From NCBI RefSeq assembly GCF_001570805.1, contig NZ_BCSJ01000018.1, positions 124,001 through 188,000 of the forward strand: a DNA stretch of 64,000 nt. Direction: 5' to 3'. Under the pieces are notes generated by a model. It saw only the letters and a program-made list of their open reading frames with translations. It had not been told where the DNA came from and made no database searches. The position numbers were made by a program, and so were the translations under genes. Below are positions 27,334-37,355 of this stretch, piece by piece (the stretch's first letter is position 1; each line of letters begins with the position of its first letter). Source of the stretch: Brevibacterium epidermidis NBRC 14811 (lineage in GTDB: Bacteria; Actinomycetota; Actinomycetes; Actinomycetales; Brevibacteriaceae).

Positions 27334-27352
27334 GTAGGACAGCCTAACTTAA
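27334..27352. promoter_or_regulatory. DtxR/IdeR iron box
   Basis: GTAGGACAGCCTAACTTAA agrees with the 19-bp consensus TTAGGTTAGCCTAACCTAA at 15 positions. It is 52 bases upstream of the siderophore-binding protein start, so iron-loaded DtxR/IdeR should repress that gene. Confidence 0.8.
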
Positions 27353-27460
27353 CTCACGCCTGATTGCGCAACGCCTGTGAGCCACTTCACGTCGATCTGC
27401 CGCATCTGCTGACAGCAGAAACCCTCGCCGAGGCGGCCCTGCGAACCGTAGGCTCACCCC

Positions 27461-27820
27461 ATGACCGACATGCTCCCGCACAGCCAGACACCGCCGCCGT
27501 TGTGGCGTGAGGCGCTCGGCCGCGCTCTCCGTCTGCGCCGCACCGAAATGGGGCTCACCCTGGCTCAGGTCTCCCAGCGATCCGGCGTCTCGACTCAGTT
27601 CCTCTCCGAGATCGAACGTGGCCTCAAGGACCCGTCGTCGGAGGTCATCGAGGCCGTGGCCGAAGTCCTCGGTCTCCAGCTGCCGCAGATCCTCGTGCTC
27701 GCGGCATTCGGCATGAGCTCCGGGATCCCTGCCACCACACTGCTGTCCGCGACCGGCATAGCGCCAACCGCACCCGCACCGCCAGCGGCTGGTCAGGTGC
27801 GGCTCGCTCTGGCAGCCTGA
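27461..27820 (+). CDS. XRE-family regulator, ClgR/PopR-like, with ssrA-like C-terminus
   Basis: 119 residues. The helix-turn-helix region runs LGRALRLRRTEMGLTLAQVS ... STQFLSEIERGLKDPSSEVIEA (in parts), close to the ClgR/PopR pattern of LSEIERG-x-KxxSSE. The protein ends RLALAA, the same last residues (LAA) as the ssrA degradation tag. Streptomyces ClgR and PopR end in Ala-Ala and are turned over by ClpP. It is encoded next to, and convergent with, a two-gene clpP operon, 30 bases between stops. It likely activates clp genes and is itself a Clp substrate; both points are inference. Confidence 0.8.
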   Translation: MTDMLPHSQTPPPLWREALGRALRLRRTEMGLTLAQVSQRSGVSTQFLSEIERGLKDPSSEVIEAVAEVLGLQLPQILVLAAFGMSSGIPATTLLSATGIAPTAPAPPAAGQVRLALAA

Positions 27821-27850
27821 GCTTCCGACCACCCCGGAGGGAGCAGAGCG

Positions 27851-28432
27851 TCAGAGGATGACGTCGACGAGTCCGAACTCCTGCGCCCCCTTCGCGTCGA
27901 GGACGAGGTCGCGATCGAAGTCGCGATGGATCTGCTCCGGAGTCCGTCCGGTGCTGCCGGCCAGCATCTCTTCGACCTCGCGACGCTGGCGGACGATCTC
28001 GTCTGCGGCGACGATGAGATCGGGAATCGTGCCGCGCGCACCTTCGGCGTGGGGCTGTCGCAGCACGGCGCGGGCGTGAGCGAGCATGGCCCGCTGGCCG
28101 GGATCTCCGGCGGCCAGGAGTACGGCCGCATCGGCTGCAGCCTGCCCGACGCAGGTGGTGGCCACGGGTGCGCCGATGTGGTGCATCGCGTCGAAGATCG
28201 CGGTCATCGCGGTCAGGGATCCGCCCGGGGAGTTGATGTACATGCTGATCGGCAGGTCTCGGCTGCTCGAATCGAGGTGGAGCAGCTGAGCGATGATCGT
28301 GTTCGCCACTCCGTCGTCGATGGGCACGCCGAGGTAGACGATGCGGTTGCCGAGCAGGTGCGAATAGACGTCGACGATCTTCTCGCTGCCACCGGAGCGG
28401 TCGACGACGTTGGGAATCGTGTACTGGCTCAT
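27851..28432 (-). CDS. ClpP-family protein lacking catalytic Ser and His (ClpR-like)
   Basis: 193 residues with full ClpP length and fold signatures (YINSPGGSLTAMTAIFDAM, GQAA...AAVLLAAGDPGQR, FGLVDVIL). At the nucleophile the motif reads GQAAADAAV where active enzymes read GQAASxxAV, so residue 100 is Ala. At the catalytic His the motif reads RAVLRQP instead of RVLxHQP, so residue 125 is Arg. The Asp position (DRD, about 175) is kept. It should be proteolytically inactive and may form mixed rings with the active ClpP encoded just upstream, as ClpR does in cyanobacteria and plastids. The ATG overlaps the upstream clpP stop by four bases. Confidence 0.85.
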   Translation of the reverse strand: MSQYTIPNVVDRSGGSEKIVDVYSHLLGNRIVYLGVPIDDGVANTIIAQLLHLDSSSRDLPISMYINSPGGSLTAMTAIFDAMHHIGAPVATTCVGQAAADAAVLLAAGDPGQRAMLAHARAVLRQPHAEGARGTIPDLIVAADEIVRQRREVEEMLAGSTGRTPEQIHRDFDRDLVLDAKGAQEFGLVDVIL

Positions 28433-29073
28433 CGTCCGCCTCCGATCTGTGCGTGCAGATCGGCCGGGGAATCGATGACACGATCGATGAGTCCGTACTC
28501 GATCGCCTCCTCGGCGGTGAACCACCGGTCTCGCAGGGAGTCCTCGAAGATGCGTTCAAAAGGATTCCCTGTCGCCTCCGCGATTCGGTGCAGGACCGAG
28601 TCTCGGACCGCTCGGAGGTCGTCGCCCTGGAGTTCGATGTCGGCGGCGGCTCCGCCGATCCCACCCGAGCCCTGGTGGAGGAGGATGCGGGCGTGGGGCA
28701 GGGCCAGGCGCTTACCCGGCGTGCCCATCATGAGCACGAACTGCCCCGCCGAGGCGGCCCACCCGAAGGCGATCGTGACCACGTCGTTGGGCAGGGCGGC
28801 GATGGTGTCGGCGATCGCGTGCATCATCGGCACGGATCCGCCCGGAGAGTTGATCCACAGGTGGATATCGGTGTGCGGATCCTCGGCGGAGAGGAGGACG
28901 AGGCGGGAGATGATCTCCATTCCGTTCTCGTCCCGCAGCTCGCCGTTGAAGACGACGGATCGGTAGGCGTAGAGCATGCGTTGGGATTCGGGAATCGCAG
29001 TGACCGCCGCGGTCTCGTCGGAGTCGGAGAATATGGATGGTCGGCTGTGTGGTGAAGTGGTGTGAGTGAACAT
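28429..29073 (-). CDS. clpP: ATP-dependent Clp protease proteolytic subunit (active-site intact)
   Basis: 214 residues. The triad is complete: Ser108 in GWAASAGQ, His133 in ARILLHQGSGG and Asp182 in RDRWFTAEEAIEYGLID. The processing region is short (start MFTHTTSPHSR). ClpP forms two stacked heptamer rings fed by Clp ATPases. It is the first gene of a two-gene operon with the inactive paralogue, so the pair probably assembles together. Start at 29073 is the ATG nearest the family N-terminus. A CCGCT-GTG-AGCGG element lies 63-75 bases upstream. Confidence 0.92.
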   Translation of the reverse strand: MFTHTTSPHSRPSIFSDSDETAAVTAIPESQRMLYAYRSVVFNGELRDENGMEIISRLVLLSAEDPHTDIHLWINSPGGSVPMMHAIADTIAALPNDVVTIAFGWAASAGQFVLMMGTPGKRLALPHARILLHQGSGGIGGAAADIELQGDDLRAVRDSVLHRIAEATGNPFERIFEDSLRDRWFTAEEAIEYGLIDRVIDSPADLHAQIGGGR

Positions 29074-29135
29074 GCGTCCACCCTGGCAGCGGCGGTGAGT
29101 GCGCGGAACCCGAATCCGCTCCGCGCAGACGCCTG

Positions 29136-29148
29136 CCGCTGTGAGCGG
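29136..29148. promoter_or_regulatory. ClgR-type operator candidate between clpP and yidC operons
   Basis: CCGCT-GTG-AGCGG is an inverted repeat. Its minus-strand core CGCTCACAGCG fits the published ClgR core CGC-Y-N-A-N-R-GCG. It sits between the divergent clpP operon and the DUF6412 gene, 63 bases from the clpP start. Confidence 0.5.
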
Positions 29149-29220
29149 ACGAGCTCTGCTTCTCTGACCGGCCCGCACAGGCCCGCGTGCTAGCATCGAC
29201 GCACTAGTGAGGAGGACGAG

Positions 29221-29526
29221 ATGATGGCGAATATGTGGCTGACTCTGCAGCTGCTCGTCGTCGTGCTCTCTTCCGACCTCGACTCGGTCGTGCCCCAGTC
29301 CCCTACTCACCTCATCGTCCTGGCTCTCCTCGGCGCGGCCCTGCTGACGCCGATCGCCGCCTGGGCAAGTATCGCTCTGCTGCGCGTGCTCTCACTGGCC
29401 GCACGTCCGCCGTCTCTGCCGGACTCGCGCCGAAGCATCCGCGAATTCCGCATGCCGGAGGAACCCGGCACTCCGGGTACGGCTCTGCCCAGAGCTCCCT
29501 CTGTCGTCGTTCACGCCATCGCCTGA
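29221..29526 (+). CDS. DUF6412-type small membrane protein preceding yidC
   Basis: 101 residues with two hydrophobic helices (about 5-20 and 30-60) and a Pro-rich C-terminus. Small proteins of this type are regularly encoded just before a second YidC homologue in Actinobacteria. Function is unknown, perhaps linked to insertase activity. GAGGAGGACGAG precedes tandem ATGs at 29221 and 29224. It is 116 bases upstream of yidC. Confidence 0.7.
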   Translation: MMANMWLTLQLLVVVLSSDLDSVVPQSPTHLIVLALLGAALLTPIAAWASIALLRVLSLAARPPSLPDSRRSIREFRMPEEPGTPGTALPRAPSVVVHAIA

Positions 29527-29642
29527 ACGACCCTTCCGCACGGAACGTCTCCCCGCCTCGGCGCGGGTGATCGTCACGGTGATGGCCTCAGACGGCCCAT
29601 TCCCTCGCGCCGCAGTGCGCCCTGTCCGAAGGACACTCACCT

Positions 29643-30449
29643 GTGAACATCTACGAATTCCTGCCCATCCGTCTGCTCGTCGAGGCCGCCTACACGGTGG
29701 TCACGGGAATCAGCGACATTCTCGCACCCCTCGCCGGCGGCTTCAGCGCCGCCCTGGCCGTCATCGTGCTCACCGTTCTGGTGCGTGCCGTGCTCATCCC
29801 CGTCGGGGTGTCCCAGGTCAGGGCCGGCATCACTCGCAAGCGCCTGGCACCGAAGATCACTGAGCTGCAGAAGAAGTACAAAGACAAGCCGGAACTCATG
29901 CAGCAGAAGCTCATGGAGCTGTACAAGGAGGAGAACGCCTCCCCCTTCGCCGGATGCCTGCCGGTGCTGGCGCAGATGCCGGTGCTCATGGCGGTCTATG
30001 GTCTCTTCATCAATTCGACGATCGGCGGGCATACCAATGAGCTGCTCGGGCATACGCTCTTCGGTCTGCCGCTGAACACGAGCTTCGTCACGCTGCTCGG
30101 CACCGGCGACCTGACCGGGACTGCGATCACGGTCTACCTCGTCCTCGTCGTACTCATCGCCGTCGTCGCCGCATTCTCCAGGCACCTGCTCACCCCGGCC
30201 GTGCCTGAGACCCCGACCGCTCCCCCGGCGAAGAACGGTGCCGATGCTCCGGCGATGCCGGATCTGTCCGGGGTGATGAAGACCCTGAGCTTCATGCCCT
30301 TCCTCACCGCGATCTTCGCTCTCTTCGTGCCCTTGGCCGCGGCACTCTATCTGGCGACGACGACCACGTGGACGCTCGGCGAACGCCTCGTCCTCAACCG
30401 CCTCCTCGGCGCGAACGAACCGCAGCCGGAGGAGAAGACAACGGCCTGA
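29643..30449 (+). CDS. yidC: YidC/Oxa1-family membrane insertase
   Basis: 268 residues with the five-helix Oxa1 core. LTVLVRAVLIPVGVSQ holds the conserved Arg of the hydrophilic groove, and a cytoplasmic coiled-coil hairpin (LAPKITELQKKYKDKPELMQQK, in part) and ENASPFAGCLPVLAQMPVLM follow. There is no large periplasmic domain, as usual in Gram-positives. It is short and lacks the basic C-terminal tail, so it is probably the accessory insertase rather than the rnpA-linked copy. GTG start at 29643. Followed by a strong terminator. Confidence 0.9.
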   Translation: MNIYEFLPIRLLVEAAYTVVTGISDILAPLAGGFSAALAVIVLTVLVRAVLIPVGVSQVRAGITRKRLAPKITELQKKYKDKPELMQQKLMELYKEENASPFAGCLPVLAQMPVLMAVYGLFINSTIGGHTNELLGHTLFGLPLNTSFVTLLGTGDLTGTAITVYLVLVVLIAVVAAFSRHLLTPAVPETPTAPPAKNGADAPAMPDLSGVMKTLSFMPFLTAIFALFVPLAAALYLATTTTWTLGERLVLNRLLGANEPQPEEKTTA

Positions 30450-30464
30450 CGGACTCCGGCACGC

Positions 30465-30511
30465 AAAGAGCCCGGGGCGGAGGATCAACGTCCTCGGCCC
30501 CGGGCTCTGTG
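30465..30511. terminator. Hairpin terminator between convergent yidC and clpC-like genes
   Basis: AGAGCCCGGGGC pairs with GCCCCGGGCTCT, with an inner GAGGA/TCCTC extension and a six-base tip. It lies 18 bases after the yidC stop and 30 bases before the ClpC-like gene end. Confidence 0.85.
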
Positions 30512-30540
30512 TCGGCGGCCGGTGCCGGCCGCCTCGGTGA

Positions 30541-33090
<2,550 letters not shown>

Positions 33091-33110
33091 AGCTGACCTC
33101 CTCTTTCAGA

Positions 33111-33131
33111 GTTGAGCGTATACGACTCAAT
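33111..33131. promoter_or_regulatory. HAIR operator (HspR-associated inverted repeat)
   Basis: On the minus strand ATTGAGT-N7-GCTCAAC, against the consensus CTTGAGT-N7-ACTCAAG. It lies 21-41 bases upstream of the ClpC-like start, consistent with HspR repression relieved by heat shock. Confidence 0.75.
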
Positions 33132-33206
33132 CAACAGGGCAGCGGCCGCCGTTATTCCCGAGGAGGTTGAGGTCGCCGTCACACGCAGTGACCGGCCAGC
33201 GCGCGG

Positions 33207-33980
33207 TCAGCCCTTCGAGGGCCACCCGTTCGGCTTGCACCCCTGCAGACCCTTCGTCTGCTGCTGCATGAGCGGAGCGGTCTCGCCAGGCCCCGGGCAC
33301 GACTCGTGTCCGTGGCCGAGCGCGTGACCGACCTCGTGGTTGATGAGGTACTGCCGGTACTGGACGATGTCGTCGAATTCGTCCGTGGCAGACACCCAGC
33401 GCTTGGCGTTGAGGATGACGTTGGGGCCGTTGCGGCACGAGAGCTTGCCCAGGGTGCGCAGCGGCAGGCACATCTCGTCGACCGCGTCGGGGCTGGCGAT
33501 GGAGATCATCGTGTCCTGGCCTTCGTCGACGAGTTCGATGGAGACATCGTCCATGTCCTGCCAGCCGCGTTCGTCCTGGAGGGTCTTGATAATGAAGTCG
33601 CCTGCCTCATCGACGTCGATGGGCAGGTTGTCTTCGACACGCAGGGCGACCTTGAAGGTCTTGCCGTCGTCGCGGTTGGGTCCGGTCTCGTCCTTCGGCC
33701 GGTCCCATTCGCCGCTGCCGTGGGTGTCGATATCGCCTTCGCTCACCCCGGCGGCTCCCGCGTCGTCGATGCTCGAGGTCTCGGTGGGCTCGCTGGTTTC
33801 GGTGGCTGAGCCGCTCGGGCCCGGCGAGGCGGCCTGCGTTTCGGCCGCTTTCGGGGTCGGCCGGGTCTCTTCGTCGGCGGCGGGCGCGCAGGCGCTCAGT
33901 CCGACGGTCAGCGAGACAGCGGCAAGCGAGGTCAGGGTGCGGAGGCGTGGACGGGAGACAAGACGGGTTCGACTGAGCAC
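33207..33980 (-). CDS. DUF3152 lipoprotein, metalloprotease-like
   Basis: 257 residues. Lipoprotein signal ends GLSACA (Cys about 31). A Ser/Thr/Glu-rich linker (to about 105) is followed by the DUF3152 domain with the zinc motif [14 protein letters not shown] near residue 215-228, the extended HExxHxxGH metzincin-like pattern. The conserved Cys after it and [12 protein letters not shown] probably form disulfides. It is likely an exported protease of unknown substrate. The GTG at 33980 has no strong ribosome site. Divergent hairpin element at 34010-34077 lies immediately upstream. Confidence 0.88.
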   Translation of the reverse strand: MLSRTRLVSRPRLRTLTSLAAVSLTVGLSACAPAADEETRPTPKAAETQAASPGPSGSATETSEPTETSSIDDAGAAGVSEGDIDTHGSGEWDRPKDETGPNRDDGKTFKVALRVEDNLPIDVDEAGDFIIKTLQDERGWQDMDDVSIELVDEGQDTMISIASPDAVDEMCLPLRTLGKLSCRNGPNVILNAKRWVSATDEFDDIVQYRQYLINHEVGHALGHGHESCPGPGETAPLMQQQTKGLQGCKPNGWPSKG

Positions 33981-34009
33981 GCCTGTGAGTCTATCTCCTG
34001 CCGATTCAT

Positions 34010-34077
34010 CGAGAAACGGGTTGCGTGTCGAGAAACGGGTGTGCGCACGCGTTTCTCGACACGCAGCCCGTTTCTCG
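34010..34077. repeat. Large nested intergenic hairpin, copy 1
   Basis: Left arm 34010-34037 and right arm 34050-34077 pair over 28 bases with one mismatch. Each arm contains CGAGAAACG twice. The 12-base tip holds GTGCGCAC, itself a palindrome. The second copy at 43380-43425 shares the same architecture and tip. Confidence 0.88.
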
Positions 34078-34085
34078 GCGAGTGA

Positions 34086-34754
34086 TCAGAAATCGAGGAT
34101 GCCGCCGGGTCCGCGCAATCTGGCACGCAGACGGCAGTTCGACCCCTCGACCACCGTGGTGTCACCGGCTCCGAGCACCTCGAGCACCTGCCGCGCCGCC
34201 TCGGGCTCGGGCGATTCCACACGGAATTCGAGCAGCTCAAGGGTGGGCAGGGCCGCCTCGGCGGGATGGACGGATTCGCCCCAGTCGATGAGGAACGGCT
34301 GCGCACCCTCGTGCGGCAGCGGAGAACGCGTGGTCAGCCGCCACTCGAGACGGTCGCCTTCGGCAGTATCGCGGGCCATGTCCTGGACCTCGCCGAAGTC
34401 GATGCCCGCGGTGTTCGCGGCCGCGACCTTCGCGAGGAACGCCGGCGGGTGGATGGCCCAGGTCTGCAGGGTCGGCTCGGTGGCCAGATGTGCGTCGAGC
34501 GGAAGGGTGCCGTCAGCGGGCTTCTCCTGCTGCGGGTCGGGGCCGAGGATCTCGAGGTAGGTGTGCGCTCCCTCCGGCCAGCCCGTCGGGGCGAGCCCGA
34601 GGAGGAAGTTCGCGGTCCCCCGCCCCGGGTGCGAGCCGCCGGGAATCGCACGCACCCCGGTGGCCTCTTCGACGGCGGCGACCCCGGCCTCGAGGTCGGG
34701 CACCGTGATGATGAGGTGGTCGAGCTGCGCGGGAATGGTGTTCAGAGCGTCCAT
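34086..34754 (-). CDS. VOC/glyoxalase-like protein (first of a tandem pair)
   Basis: 222 residues of a glyoxalase-like VOC domain: QLDHLIITVPDLEAGVAAVEEATGV, GGSHPGRGTANFLLGL, YLEILGPDP and PFLIDWG. The Glyoxalase_3-type pattern lacks an obvious catalytic assignment. It is clearly paralogous to the protein encoded next (34742-35443): same motif order and near-identical phrases such as TYLEILGPDP and QPFLIDW. The genes overlap by 13 bases. Substrate unknown. Confidence 0.82.
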   Translation of the reverse strand: MDALNTIPAQLDHLIITVPDLEAGVAAVEEATGVRAIPGGSHPGRGTANFLLGLAPTGWPEGAHTYLEILGPDPQQEKPADGTLPLDAHLATEPTLQTWAIHPPAFLAKVAAANTAGIDFGEVQDMARDTAEGDRLEWRLTTRSPLPHEGAQPFLIDWGESVHPAEAALPTLELLEFRVESPEPEAARQVLEVLGAGDTTVVEGSNCRLRARLRGPGGILDF

Positions 34755-35443
34755 GATCCACCCGGACCTTTCAGATGAGCGTGTAGGCCCTCAGTCTCCC
34801 CCTCTTGGCGGCCTGGGGCAATGATGTCGAGAGCGATGCCGAAGAAGTCGAGGATCGAGCCGACCGCAGCCGGCTGATCACTCGCGGCCCACAGCTGCTC
34901 GAGACGGACCCGCGGCATCTTCTGGCTCGCCGGATGCTCGGAGTCCTTCCAATCGATGAGGAACGGCTGGATTCCCGACCACGGCAGCGGGGTGCGCCTG
35001 GTCAGGCGCCAATCGAGCACCTCCCCGTCCGGTCGGCGTCTGGTCATGTCATGGACCTCGCCGAGGTCGACGCGCGGTTCCCGTGCACGCGCAGCGGCCG
35101 TGACGACTCCGTCGAAATCGTCCGGACGGATCGCCCACCGCTGCACGGTCGGTGCGGTGATCCCGGCCAAGCGCCCTGCCGCGAGCGCTGGGTCCTGCTC
35201 GGGATCGGGGCCGAGGATCTCGAGGTACGTGAGTGGGTTCGCACCGTTCTCCGGCTTGAGCCCGAGCGACTCGGTGAGGTCGTCGCCGAGCTCGAGTCCG
35301 AGCAGCGCATTGGCTGTCCCCAATCCCGGATGGGCCCCGCCGTCGATCGCTCTCACCCCCAGACGAGCCGACGATTGCTCAACATATTCCTCAAGGTCGG
35401 GCACGGCGATGACCAGATGATCGAAACTCGATGTGTTCAACAT
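34742..35443 (-). CDS. VOC/glyoxalase-like protein (second of a tandem pair)
   Basis: 233 residues, the upstream paralogue of the previous protein: SFDHLVIAVPDLEEYV, GGAHPGLGTANALLGLEL, YLEILGPDPEQD and QPFLIDWKDSEHP. It is longer by an insertion of about ten residues near residue 58 (DDLTESLGLKPEN). The pair probably arose by gene duplication and is co-transcribed (13-base overlap). No flanking pathway identifies the substrate. ATG at 35443. Confidence 0.82.
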   Translation of the reverse strand: MLNTSSFDHLVIAVPDLEEYVEQSSARLGVRAIDGGAHPGLGTANALLGLELGDDLTESLGLKPENGANPLTYLEILGPDPEQDPALAAGRLAGITAPTVQRWAIRPDDFDGVVTAAARAREPRVDLGEVHDMTRRRPDGEVLDWRLTRRTPLPWSGIQPFLIDWKDSEHPASQKMPRVRLEQLWAASDQPAAVGSILDFFGIALDIIAPGRQEGETEGLHAHLKGPGGSWTL

Positions 35444-35633
35444 GTCTCAATATTAAGCCCCGGATTGACGCGGATTGCACGGATGCGTTTTACTCAGGGC
35501 ATGCACATCCACTTCGGGCCCCATACCGGACACTGCCCCTGCCAGCCGCCAATGGCGCCCGCAATGTCCGCATATTGTTGAACTATCCGGCTCAGTTCCC
35601 TCTGTTCCATTCCTCTTGCCCGAAGGACGTCCC
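35444..35633. other. Intergenic region with possible His/Cys-rich leader peptide
   Basis: It separates the VOC pair from the ABC operon. It contains a short open frame on the plus strand with ATG at 35483 or 35501 and stop at 35581. The 26-residue version begins MHIHFGPHTGHCPCQPP and ends in Cys, with three Cys and four His in all. CGGACA...TGTCCG flanks (near 35527 and 35563) can pair as an RNA stem. Ribosome sites are weak, so translation is uncertain. Confidence 0.4.
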
Positions 35634-37355
35634 ATGACGGATCACCGTCTCTCCACCTCAGCGCGTCTGACTCAGCGCCTGACTGACCGCCGCCTCGACC
35701 GCCGCTCGGTACTGAGCCTCGGTCTCGGTTTCGGCACTCTGCTCACCCTCACCGCCTGCACTCCCCACGACTCCGGTTCCTTGGCCGAAGGCGAACCCGT
35801 CCGCGGCGGAGTGCTCACCTACTTCGAACCCCAGACCTGGACCCTGCTCTACCCGCCGTCGGTCGGCTTCTACCCGAACGGCGGAATCATGAACAACATC
35901 TCGGCACGCCTGCTGTGGCAGGATCCCGAGACCCTCGAGCTCCATCCGTGGCTGGCCACCGACCTGCCGGAGACCGACGCCGAGGCCACGACCTACACCT
36001 TCACCATCCGCAAGGGCGTGACCTACTCGGACGGTTCACCGCTGACACCGGAGAATGTGGCGAAGAACTTCGACCTCTTCGGCCGCGGCGACGAATCACG
36101 CACACTGCCGGTGTCCGAGCAGATCTCGAACTACGAACGCAGCGAAGTCCTCGACGGGAATCGGGTCCGGTTCCACTTCTCGGCACCCTCCCCCGGTTTC
36201 GCCCAAGCGACGTCGACGATGAACGCGGGCCTGCTCGCCGATTCCACTCTCGACCTCGATGCCGAAGGCTTCGGCCCGGGCGGAGCCACGCAGATCCACA
36301 CCTGCGGGCCCTTCCACATCACGGCCGAGACCATCGGCACGAAACTCTCCGTCCGTGCCCGCGAGGACTACGACTGGGCGCCCCCGCACCTGAAGCATCA
36401 GGGCCGGGCCCACCTCGACGGCATCGATTATCTGACGAACAACGAATACTCCGTGCGCATCGGAGCCGTGCTCTCCGGGCAGGCAGACGGCGTCCGCGAT
36501 GTCCAGGCACCGGATGAGTCGCGTGTCACCGAACAGGGGCTGCGCCTCTATGCGAAGGCGACGAACGGAATCAACAACAGCATCAACTTCCGGTTCCGCC
36601 ATGACCTGCTTGCCGATATCGACGTCCGGCGAGCGCTCATCGCCGCCATCGATCGGCAGGAGATCGTCGACAAGCTCTTCACCCCGAACTACCCGCTGGC
36701 CACCGGTCTGCTGGCCAAGGGCGCCATGGGGTATGTCGACCAGTCGGGATCCTGGGACTTCGACCCGGACAGGGCCAACCGCCTCCTCGACGAGGCCGGG
36801 TGGAGTGAGCGCAACGGACACGGCTACCGCGTCAAGGACGGCCAGCCGTTGGCGCTGACGGTGAATATCGCCCTGCCGCAGCCGCGGTCGAACGAGGTCC
36901 AGACCCTCATCCAACAGCAGCTGCGCCGCGTGGGCGTGCGCCTGTCGATCAATCCCGGCGACCAATCGAAGCAGACCCTCGACGCCCTCGAACTCGACAC
37001 CGTGCAGATCTACCATTCGATGGTCGCCCGCGCCGACTTCGACAACCTGCGTTCGAACTACTCCTCAGTCAACCGCGATGTCTTCCTCAACGGAGTCGGC
37101 CGGGCCGACGCCGACGACGATTCGGTCGATGCGAAGGTCGACGAACTCCTCGAGACGCTGGCCTCCGAACCGAACCAGGAGAAGCGCCAAAAAGCCGCCG
37201 AGGCGGTCCAGAACTACCTCGTCGACCAGGCCTATGTGCTGCCGTTCTTCGAAGAGCCGCAGGTCTTCGCCTTCCGCCGCCGCGTCCACGGCTTCGCCAC
37301 CGAACCCGTGGGACGGCCCGACTTCTACAGCACCTGGCTGGCAGGAGAGAAATGA
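35634..37355 (+). CDS. ABC transporter substrate-binding lipoprotein, KPN_01854/TIGR04028 type
   Basis: 573 residues. A twin Arg (DRRSVLSLG) and lipobox LLTLTAC start the protein; the DppA/OppA-like family-5 binding fold follows (RGGVLTYFEPQTW, YTFTIRKGVTYSDGSPLTPENV in part, and DVRRALIAAIDRQEIV). It binds the transported compound outside the membrane. With the downstream luciferase-like monooxygenase and CMD/peroxidase protein, it fits the conserved cluster typified by Klebsiella KPN_01854-01858, whose substrate is not established; organosulfur is a reasonable guess. GAAGGA precedes the ATG. The stop overlaps the first permease start (ATGA). Confidence 0.86.
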   Translation: MTDHRLSTSARLTQRLTDRRLDRRSVLSLGLGFGTLLTLTACTPHDSGSLAEGEPVRGGVLTYFEPQTWTLLYPPSVGFYPNGGIMNNISARLLWQDPETLELHPWLATDLPETDAEATTYTFTIRKGVTYSDGSPLTPENVAKNFDLFGRGDESRTLPVSEQISNYERSEVLDGNRVRFHFSAPSPGFAQATSTMNAGLLADSTLDLDAEGFGPGGATQIHTCGPFHITAETIGTKLSVRAREDYDWAPPHLKHQGRAHLDGIDYLTNNEYSVRIGAVLSGQADGVRDVQAPDESRVTEQGLRLYAKATNGINNSINFRFRHDLLADIDVRRALIAAIDRQEIVDKLFTPNYPLATGLLAKGAMGYVDQSGSWDFDPDRANRLLDEAGWSERNGHGYRVKDGQPLALTVNIALPQPRSNEVQTLIQQQLRRVGVRLSINPGDQSKQTLDALELDTVQIYHSMVARADFDNLRSNYSSVNRDVFLNGVGRADADDDSVDAKVDELLETLASEPNQEKRQKAAEAVQNYLVDQAYVLPFFEEPQVFAFRRRVHGFATEPVGRPDFYSTWLAGEK

